The notes under the pieces: generated by a model
What the model was told of the DNA's origin: nothing
Databases searched by the model: none
The model's input: the letters and a program-made list of their open reading frames with translations, nothing else
NCBI GenBank assembly: GCA_948099385.1
Contig: CANUEZ040000163.1
Coordinates: 6,392,501 to 6,456,500, forward strand
Length of the DNA: 64,000 nt
Source: Fasciola hepatica
Taxonomy: Eukaryota > Platyhelminthes > Trematoda > Plagiorchiida > Fasciolidae
Direction of reading: 5' to 3'
Shown: one piece after another, positions 54,990 through 64,000 of the stretch
How positions within the stretch are numbered: position 1 is the first letter of the stretch
How the letters are laid out: each line of letters opens with the position of its first letter
Position numbers and translations under genes: made by a program

Positions 54990-56680
54990 TCGAAAAGCGA
55001 TCTAAGAACTATTGAATAATCAAGATTTATTACTAGCAAAACCGGACAGATGCGGAATTGTTTGTACTAGACGGAGGTCACTATGAAAGAAACATGATGA
55101 CTATTTCATCTGATTAGAGCAAGTTCACCTACCATTCGGATGAGAAAGACAAAACACAAGAAGCCGAGACCAAGTTGACAGAGATCTTGAACCAGTTTGG
55201 GTCAGAAAACGGTATTTCCTAAATGCGGTACGACAAACGTTTTCCTTGAGGCTCGCAACCACCTAGACTCTATGGATTACCGAAACTGCACAAACCAAAT
55301 ATACCCCTAAAACCAGTGATTGACATGAGCACCTAAGCCTATCACGCCACAGTTCACTTGATTGCAGACTTTCTTGAACTTATGCGCAAGTCACTAGCAA
55401 AGTATGGTGTGAAAATTCGTTCTCTTTCATGAAGATGATAAAACATCAGGATCAATCTGGACGGACCATGTTTTCTCTAGATGTGGAATCCCTATTCACA
55501 AACCGTCCGTTGATCGAGACAGCAGATTTCATCTGTCAATACTTGACCGATAATAATATAAAACTTGACATTCCCGTGACCAAGCCAAAAGATTTAATCC
55601 TAAGATATACATGGAATGCACAGTTTCTATACAGTGGAAAATATTGCACGCAGGGAGACGGAGTAGCACTGGGATCACCACTTGGACCCCTTCTGACGGA
55701 TGTATTCCTAGCAAAACTTGAAAGTGGACCACTACATATGTATACCAGATATATGGGCGACATTTTCACAATTTGGGACTCAGCAAAATATATTACCGAA
55801 CTACTGTGGACATTCAACAATGCTCAAGCAATGACTACATTTACACTGGAGACAGGGACAGACAATTCTCTCCCTTTTCCCGATGTTCGATTACGTAGAA
55901 TGAAGGACGGGCGTATGGAAGGGAGGGTGTATCGGACATGCACATGGTTGGGGAAATATACACAAATCTCAAGTTTTGTCCCCCTACGACACAAGAGAAA
56001 CCTAGTGAGCTGTCTGATCTACAGAGCAAGAAACATCTGTAGTCCCGATAGGATTGCCCAAGAAATTGAACGCATACGTGGCACACTAGTAAAAAACGGC
56101 CACCCAGAACCATTTATTCGTCAATATATGGGGAGAGAAGACAAAATAATTGTTCCATTCAATTGTGACAAAACTTCAGAAATACTGGAGCTACGCCTAT
56201 CCAAGGCCATTGGGGATGTCCTTTTCCGCTGCACATGTCCGAAAATTACCAAATATCAAGCCTTTTATTGTTCAACAATCGGAGGAGAGGTTGCCTCAAC
56301 AGTCATGATCTATTGTTCCATATCATTTTATGTACTCTTCTATTGCGCAGTATATTGGACATACGACGAGAAGCCTGTCTAAGAGGATATCATAACAGGT
56401 CCCGGATTCTTTACGCAAAGGAATGGTACGGAATATTAATAGCGCAAACTTCAACAACCGGTGGATAATGGACATCAAATAGACACAATGACAGCTTTCC
56501 AAACAGTCCTGATAACACCCAGAGTTCCCGCAAAATCATTATGCAGGCGGTTGCTGGAGTCATCATAAGACATAGCCATTCGATTATTGAAGCCAGAATT
56601 GTGTGAACACTGTAACCTCGTGCAGCAGTTGTTGCTACCGTGGCCGGTACAGATGGTTCTCTCATGGTTTCCATGTACAA
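54990..56680 (+). mobile_element. Penelope-like element, decayed
   Basis: RT blocks in order: LYGLPKLHKPNIPLKPVI-like (55265-55325, frameshifted), MFSLDVESLFTNRPL (motif A), GVALGSPLGPLLTDVFLAKL (motif B), RYMGDIFTIW (motif C, normally YVDD), LPFPDVRL, then FVPLRHKRNLVSCL and NGHPEPFIRQYM. The main open frame is 55429-56382 (317 aa). A decayed GIY-YIG region follows (AVYWTYDEK and, in another frame, RREACLRGYHNR). The C-terminal block LKPELCEHCNLVQQLLLPWP lies at 56585-56650. Motif C carries one Gly in place of Asp, so it is inactive. Confidence 0.88.
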
Positions 56681-58300
56681 GTTTTCCCCAGCCCCACAGC
56701 TCTTTTATCACACCTTCGTTTTTCACACCTGTTTTCTCACCTCATGTGGTTACACATTTTACACTTACTGTCGTCCACATAACGACAAGTTTCATCAAGA
56801 TGAAGCATATTGTCAAATTATCAGATTTGCTTCACACTTACTCACTCACTGCTATGTATAGCAACACATATCCACTCCTATATCTAGTACTATATCCGGT
56901 AATCCCCGAAGTGATAGACGGAAAATAAATTAGTCCTAGTTTAATGACTGGCGCATCTTGGTGGCGGTGATTTGGTCGAACATCAGTTTCGCATAAATAA
57001 ACAGGTTCTCCAAGTATGATTTGCCTTCTGAATGAACCGTTGTTCGGGATAGAGCTTTCAGACACGGACTACTGCAGTTGAGAAAGAAAAAAGAGTTCAG
57101 AGCTGACTCAGAACACCTACGCCGGCCATTTTACCAACTCTATATTCGGGTTTCACTTGTGTGACCATTGATACCCAGCAAACAAACTCCCAACCCAATA
57201 CCAACCAGGCGTGCACCTTATTTATTGTCTGTCAAGTAAATCCGATGACCATCCATGTTCACCGAATTGCAGTTATTATTACTAAACAAATTGTCAGCAG
57301 CCAAAAATCATGAAACTGCCGTGGATTAGTGGACTAATTCAGAGGGTTATACTCGCGATCGGATAGTCCATGATAACACTGTGTACTAAATTTTCCCACC
57401 ACGAACATCCTCCAGGGAGATGAACAAGTGTACCGAAATTTCAAAGCTGGCGAAGGACGTGCGGCTGTTGTGAATTTGTTTGCCGTTTTAATTCAATTGA
57501 TTACGAACTGCATTGAACATGGGAGCCAACTGACCCATCAAATGACAAATTTATAGCTCATCCACAATCAACTGAGTCCACTTTCTCTGATTGTTAAACG
57601 AGACAGAGCTATTGTCGTCCTCGTGTTCAAACCTCTGATTACATTTGCTATTTCCTCTTCGATCCCATGATTCTAATGCACGAGGCTTATGAATTTAATT
57701 CATCTAGATATCATTGCGAGGATGACTGATGTACAATTAGAGTATTAACGAACGTCGTTTCGATTTGCATTGCGCTGGAAATGTAAAGCAGAAATGTGGC
57801 ACGTTAGAGGAGATATTTTCCGCTCTAAGTATAGATGTTTCACTCTGGATGAAAAAACACAAGTACACAAGCCATTGAATTGTCTGTGAAATGGAAAAAT
57901 GTTATAGATTCTATCTAGATAATTAGAACCATAAATAGCGAAGCAATTCTGGTACCTCTGTTAGATGCATTATCCATGACTATTCTTCGAACTCGGAATT
58001 CATCCTGAGCTCACCAGTTCCACAGAAGCACCATTCCATTTGTCGTTTACTATGTGTAGTGGCAAAATGTACTGAGTATATGAGGGACGTACCTGAGACA
58101 TTAGATTGATCTGCATGTCGTCCTAATTCCCAATTAATCATTCTTGCTTTCTTCATATTGATGCGCCCTCGTGCTTTTCCCCACATCGAAATTATCAACC
58201 TCCCGTCTAGCTGCTTCAGTACTGTATTTAACTGTGCTGATGTCCTAACTATTTGTACCACTGTCCCAGCCAAAAAGGAAAAAATTAAACTGTCTTATAA
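56681..58300. other. Unassigned stretch
   Basis: No recognisable gene. The minus frame 58273-57980 (97 aa) has no motif I know. Confidence 0.4.
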
Positions 58301-58309
58301 GCTTTAAAA

Positions 58310-58800
58310 CACCGCGAGCTAGTTTGAACAGGACGATCTTTCCCTCAACCTTTCCAAGTGTTCTGAACGCATCTTCATTTCATCTCAGATATCCTCCCCG
58401 AATGATGCGTACACTCTACGCACCAATAACTTACACTGAATTCAATCTCGCATGTATCTCGGAGTGACGTTGAGCACTGATATTCTGATGTTGTCAGTTG
58501 TGCGCGAATTGCACTGACTTCTCATTCAAATTCCATAGTTCAGGTAATTTGGCATGACAATTCTGAACACACTATCTCGCGTGACACTCACAGTACTGTA
58601 CATATGTGAGCACCAAATTACAACTTGTGGTCACCAAAATTGCCATACTGGTTGTTCCTTCTTCCATAATCCTTATTCAAGTATCTTTAAGTTATGTTGC
58701 ATTTAGCCAATCGTGAAGCATCGAACAAAATCCCGTAGTCTATCGATTGTTCGATGCTTTGTCCAGGTATTTCAATTATTCTGCGGTAAATCTATACTCT
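58310..58800 (+). mobile_element. CR1/jockey-like LINE scrap (RT thumb)
   Basis: DLSLNLSKCSERIF then, after a gap, MYLGVTLSTDI correspond to the LN.SKC and Y-LGV motifs behind the RT active site. Related in layout to 17390-17700. Heavily decayed. Confidence 0.5.
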
Positions 58801-59186
58801 CTTTTTCCTCTCTTTCTCAATACGTTTCACAATACTAACTCTGATTCTTCCTTGCAATATTTTTTCTTGGTAACAACGCAGATTTGAGGTCATTCTTCCA
58901 AAGCGCAATTTGAAACCTAGCACGAACACGTAATTTGCACGGTAATATCTGTAAATACTTGGTGGCTTCACGTGGACTTACTTATAATTGACTTGAATTT
59001 ACAACGGCCGGACCTCGAGTCAAATGGACATAGGTACGTTTACCTCGTCATGGTGATGTATTCCCACTCCTCTGCCCTTCTAGGAACAACATGACATTCT
59101 AAATTCGTCACCGTCATCCAGCAAATTTAGATGGTTCAACGTCAGCGAGTCACACTCCACATTTCACTGCTTTACTGTCTTTTCAG

Positions 59187-59304
59187 TGCACCGTTTACCG
59201 GACAATCGCTCCAGCATTCTCCGTGCAGTTGAGATAATCTATACTGGGCCTCTCCAAACGTCTCGTAAGGAAATTTCCTCACGTTGTGACGATATGTTAG
59301 TCAG
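59187..59304 (+). CDS. Candidate orphan exon, unknown protein
   Basis: Strong acceptor (CACTGCTTTACTGTCTTTTCAG) and donor GTCAG|GTACAA. Encodes HRLPDNRSSILRAVEIIYTG then PLQTSRKEISSRCDDMLV. Very protein-like. Phase 1 in, phase 2 out. A downstream exon at 62030 (LDRFFQRLHGQL...) would fit the phase, but all three frames are open there. Confidence 0.4.
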
Positions 59305-62029
59305 GTACAACAGGCTACCCTTAGAATATCTCATCAGTGCCTACCTTAACATCGTCTGTCAGTTACCAACCGTAAACAGCAGCATCACTCGCAGAAGTCA
59401 CGGCGGTCAATAGAAGGAACATTGATAAACCTCTTAATATCCGGACTAGTTGTATATTTAATTAGAATTCCCCTAAAACTGAAGATATCAATCTTTTTTC
59501 ACACATGTGACATTTCACCGAATTCATTCATTTTATTCAGCTTGGACTCATAAAGCCACTCTGATGATCATTACCTATGGACCGCAGAACGATATCCAAC
59601 AGTGTCATTCATCGTCCATTCACTGACACACTCCGTCGGCTTTTTCCCCCTGATCCATGGCCATTGATTGACACTGACAGTGTTTTCAGTATTGAAAACT
59701 GGAATTCGACCAAATTCGACAGTAATCGACTTTTCATCGGATGTTATTCACTACTATAAAGAAGCCGGTTAAATAGATACACGCCTGAATCAGTTCTCTA
59801 AAATCCAGTTCACATACCAATCTGAATTGATCACCGAGACCATCAGCTAAGGTTTTTCTAGTTGCATATTGTTGGTGACACAAACTGCAGAAAAACACGC
59901 TCATGAAATTTAAACCTGCTAGTCTATAAATTCCGACATCCGAAGTATTGCCATGACGGTGGTTCCAGCCTAGTAACGCACGCATCCAGGGTAGACCATG
60001 ATCAAGTGGACCATCGGCGAGTAATGAAGAACGGAATTTCGAGGTCTCTCATCCTGAACAGAAGTGTGCGCAGATGCTGACGCTGCCTGCATATCGAACA
60101 CACAGACTCGATAATGAAACCCACGACTCAGTCACGGTTGTCTCCCTCTGTGCAAGCTGACAAAGGCCCAGTTGAATCTCTGACATGATGACTTAATTTC
60201 CAGTTGACCGGGCAAAGTAACTGTCTCATATATGGAGTGATCTGAACACAAACGAAGTGCTTACAAATGACAGGAAATGGATTGGGCGTTTTTGAATTTC
60301 CGGTGATAGTGAAGACTCGAAGGGAATGGAATGCAATCGATGTTCATCCACTCAATGTTTCTCGTGGAAATCGGATTAGTCATTACATTTTCAGACAGTC
60401 TTTGTTATGGACCTGATGTTAATTTACAAAGCTAAATTGGTCTTGTTAAAACGCGTCCGATGGCAGATCATAATTTAGGTTTGATGAATTCAAACGCTGA
60501 CACCCAGAGAAGAAGAGACCACCGATCGTGAGGAAACTGGGGCTCAAAGTCACGGAGACGGGTTCCGTAAATAGAAGTCTGTTTAAAACCTCCCCACTAG
60601 CTCTAATAAGAACTCATGTCTTAGAATCGTCTTAGTTTGCTCACACAGAGCAAACAATATGTAGGTTGCTCTCACATTCGCCCACTCGTTGCACACAGAG
60701 CATTGGTCCGACTGGTGTGGGGACCACGGCTTGAAGCTTCAACAAAGCTGACGGGACTCACCCCTCATCCATCGATCCACTCCAACGATCAGCTGTGTTG
60801 TCACATGAGATTCCGTTGCCTCAAGCCTTGGGCTTGGTACAGTACAAGTGCTGAGTGCCGACACGGCTTGGCTGTCCGCCAACAATAGGTTAACACATTC
60901 CCTCACACAGGTTCCATTCAATAACCCACAGATCTGTGAAAACCGTAGAAATGGAAGTCGCCTTGCATATTATTGTGCAAACTAACTCTCGTAAGTGTGT
61001 CTATCGGTTAGTGGTTTGATGAATCTCTCAGACGGCGGTGAACCCCGATTCAAAAATCTCTTCAGACGAAACTGCATCCCGCCTCTATGTTTGAATTAAT
61101 TACAGTAGTCAAACCCTTAGGGCGCAAACCAATTCGCGATTTGTATTTGATACTCAATACAGTTTCAACCACGTGTGTTTTTACATTTCGGTACGCACTG
61201 TACTACCGGTACTGGACCGTATTTTTCTGTGCAACTGTGAGCGACTCCATGTATTTGCATGTGCTATCTTAATTTGTTTCCCAATTCTTTTCATCACCGG
61301 AAGGTAAATAATGTGGGCGTACATCAACAGGATGAAGCTCCCGCTCACTTCCTAAAGACTGTTCAGTAGTGGGTAAATGAACAGTTTCCTGGTCGGTGGA
61401 CAGGAGAGGGTGACCTCAATACGTGGCCAGCAGGGCTAGCTGAACTCACTCCTTTATACTTCCATTGTAATTGACTGGAAATTATGGTCTATACACGGCA
61501 GCCACAAACACTGGAGAAGCTTATAATGAACATTCGAATAGTTTCAGGATGCGTGCCAATGCAGGATGTCGACAATGCCCACGCAAACTTTATCAAAGAT
61601 TTTCACAAATGCCTGCACATTTGTGAAAAGACGTTTAAACATTGATTTTGAATTATTATGGTTTTTTCAGAAATGAAATATAATTGCACATTACGCTGAT
61701 GTTAATTCATTCTTTCTTCAAAAGGTGATGCAAATTCTAGAAGCTATACTACGTCGTTAGTTGGCTGTTTTTGTTGTGATCCATCGTGCTTCTAATGTGC
61801 GAATTTCCTACGGACAATCTGAGGAATCAACCCATGCTGACGACTATTACTGCACCAGTCGACTAAAGTAAATCAGAAGCCAAAGCCACAGCACTTGAGA
61901 TGACAGTGTGTTTGTATGAGACGTGGGCAGGCCACTAAAGACGAATATAGAATAATCTCTAACGTGTCTCTCTATTAGGATTATTGTTTCGTGCGTCATG
62001 GCTGATTGAACTTGTTTTGTCTAATTCAG
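59305..62029. other. Unassigned stretch
   Basis: Intron or intergenic. Frames at 59577-59759, 60637-60888 and 61087-61272 have no recognisable domain. Confidence 0.35.
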
Positions 62030-62107
62030 ATTGGACCGGTTTTTCCAACGTTTACACGGCCAGCTCAGCCACATACGCTGGCAGAAGTGTGTTCATTGAT
62101 CGACCAG
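62030..62107 (+). CDS. Weak candidate exon
   Basis: Acceptor TTGTTTTGTCTAATTCAG. One frame reads IGPVFPTFTRPAQPHTLAEV to a donor CAG|GTGCGA. Another, in phase with 59304, reads LDRFFQRLHGQLSHIRWQKC and stops at 62097-62099. I cannot choose. Confidence 0.2.
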
Positions 62108-64000
62108 GTGCGACACATTCAATCAGTTTTTGGCTTGACCTCACATCGGTGGTCAAGACACCCCGACAGCCTCGGGACCAGCATTGTGTCAGGATAAACG
62201 TAAATGGAATATATTTAGTGGAAAATCCACCTGCATTTTTCACGTACAATAATCCAACTCCTCTGTTCGCCCTGCGTTTGTCAACCTCGATGTGAGAGGA
62301 TGATTGTCTCATCGTGTACGGTAGTGATAACTATGATCTATTGTGATTTAATTCGTGCGTAGATCACAAGATAAGGAAAGAAGTAATCGCGATGTCGTTT
62401 TAGAATTAAGATCAATGCACCTCTACAAAACTTTCATGAACCTTTGTGTGGGCACGATGCAAAACAGGGGTTCAGTACTGACCACAAACTAAAAAACAGT
62501 GATGGTCTGTAAAGGAAGACCATTTGGTGGAGATAGTTACTCGGTGTCCATGACGAAGTACACTGGCTGGTAGCTCGTTGGAGTATTTAATGTTATATTC
62601 CCACTAGCGGTCACACAATCCTAAGTCTCACTTATGTTATGGTATACAAGTAAGATAGTGAGTAACTAGATTGTGAATAATCATCAAGCCCACCACCATT
62701 CGAATGAAGCTTGAGACTTTGATAGTTTCTAAGCTGTCGATTTGCCAAACGCTAAGAACTTTTTACTATAGGTTTAAAAAGTAATTGAAAATCAGAATCA
62801 ATACATGTGGAACTTGAAACACTCTCCGTAGATTTATTTTAGCCAACAAAGTGCCTTGTTCCGTGATAGAAGTGAAGTGGAGATGCCAATGTTCCTGATG
62901 ACTAATAACCCAAGTGGAGAAATTTCGTTTTTAGTGATGAAGACGGTACAGTCAGAAGAATGCTCAGTGTGAACGGAAAGGAGCATTAAATGAGCGCAAA
63001 TTAGGTGATGTACGGCCAGTCATTCCTCCAATAACAATATCTGATATGTGATTGTTTGTCTGTGCGCACTTTTGGTGGGTCCTAAATTATTAGACCGGTG
63101 GCATTTAGCACTGAGATTGAAGTAACCCACATGAATAGCATTCACCTAATGAACCGTTCACAAAATATCAAAGGCGAGTGAAATTCTGCATTCGAAAATG
63201 GATATACGTAAACACACTGAACCTCGGTGAGAATATGATCGCATGTCGAATATCCCACGAAGTTATGACAAATCGACGGGGTCGCTTCATATTTGTAAAC
63301 ATGAATTACCCTTTTTTCTGTATCCGTGAGTTATTTCCAGATGACAAGCACAGGAAGGAACACAGCAATTTAATAATCTTAGCTTCTTGGTACCAGTACA
63401 AAATGGAACTTCTCGCAAATAGGAATAACAGCTCTTTATTCGTCTTCTTTGTAAAAGCTACACTTAAGCAACTTTCCCCACTGATATTTTGTGTCGTCCT
63501 GATCGTAATACCGTTTAATTTTATTCATTGGAACTGCGATGCTTGTCTTTGATTTTGATTGATTCAGTTGTTTATTGCATCAACTGGATTGGCATCATTT
63601 TATATTACGTTGTGGTTGTTTACGCTAAAAATATGCTTTTCCGAGCCTATTATTGTAATCGTGAAATAGTATTCATTTAGAGGATTGCAACAATTAAAAT
63701 TCTTAATTTTAATCCATTATTTGTAGGTGTAAAATTTCACAGAAAGGGTGATTTACAGCGTTTTACCCGATTTTCTGAAGCAGTTACAAATTTCTTTGAT
63801 AGATAAAATGAACCAAACAGAAACAGTATGCCAAAATGTACTCATATCAGAACTAATTTACTGCAAATTGATATTACCGTTTTTTTTCGGATTCTCTCCC
63901 TCCCATCATTCTATGATCTACATAAAACAGGAAAATGGATATTAAAATCCAGGCCAACATTTGAGGTGACTTATCAGCGATCTACAATAGGAGACACGTG
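62108..64000. other. Unassigned right end
   Basis: Frames at 62839-62980 (ALFRDRSEVEMPMFLMTNNP), 63178-63552 (124 aa with a C-terminal hydrophobic helix) and 63728-63805 are protein-like in part. They lack family matches or consistent phases, so none is called as a gene. Confidence 0.3.

Noticed and set aside
1..64000. CRISPR arrays, operons, bacterial promoters, rRNA or intact tRNA genes
   Set aside because: The window is eukaryotic. B-box-like sequences belong to SINE copies without intact tRNA folds, and no direct-repeat/spacer structure was seen.

Overview
The window is eukaryotic and most likely from a flatworm, probably a digenean trematode. It shows widely spaced GT-AG introns, dense old and young retrotransposons (Ty3/gypsy, RTE-like and CR1/jockey-like LINEs, Penelope-like elements, tRNA-like SINEs), long TA microsatellites, no bacterial-style gene packing, and a predicted peptide of a type known from platyhelminths and molluscs. 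The clade is an inference; I cannot name the species.

Two genes stand out. The first (7750-9125, + strand) is a five-exon gene for a secreted precursor of about 99 residues, including a 29-nt microexon. It ends in RR-SLRMLRLG-stop, a dibasic site followed by a peptide whose C-terminal Gly would give SLRMLRL-amide. This resembles molluscan myomodulins (MLRL-amide) and the flatworm AVRLMRL-amide group. The second (19952-35440, + strand) is the 3' part of a beta-spectrin gene: the last spectrin repeat with a Ser-rich insertion, a linker, a PH domain split over three exons, and a Ser/Thr-rich tail. A third, unrecognised gene ends on the minus strand (47697-51061), with three phase-compatible exons, one of them also 29 nt.

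Layout. 1-600: two Penelope-like tails head to head around a TA tract. 600-4600: mostly unassigned, with a SINE and an old repeat. 4622-5950 (-) and 11480-14528 (+): two RTE-like LINE copies forming a large inverted repeat with a nearly identical 1.19-kb core; the neuropeptide gene lies in the spacer. 15-19.9 kb: SINE and CR1/jockey-like LINE remnant. 19.9-35.4 kb: spectrin gene. One intron holds a decayed gypsy element (23.9-25.7 kb) and another a young antisense gypsy element (28859-33556) with LTRs differing at one visible position. 35.4-47.7 kb: SINEs, LINE fragments, a fairly fresh Penelope-like 3' half (39.9-40.9 kb) and a gypsy integrase remnant. 47.7-51 kb: the minus-strand gene. 53.3-54.4 kb: CR1/jockey-like LINE (-). 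55.0-56.7 kb: decayed Penelope-like element (+). 56.7-64 kb: mostly unassigned, with one LINE scrap and one convincing orphan exon (59187-59304).

All gene models are hand-made from splice sites, reading phase and remembered family motifs. No search or transcript data were available.
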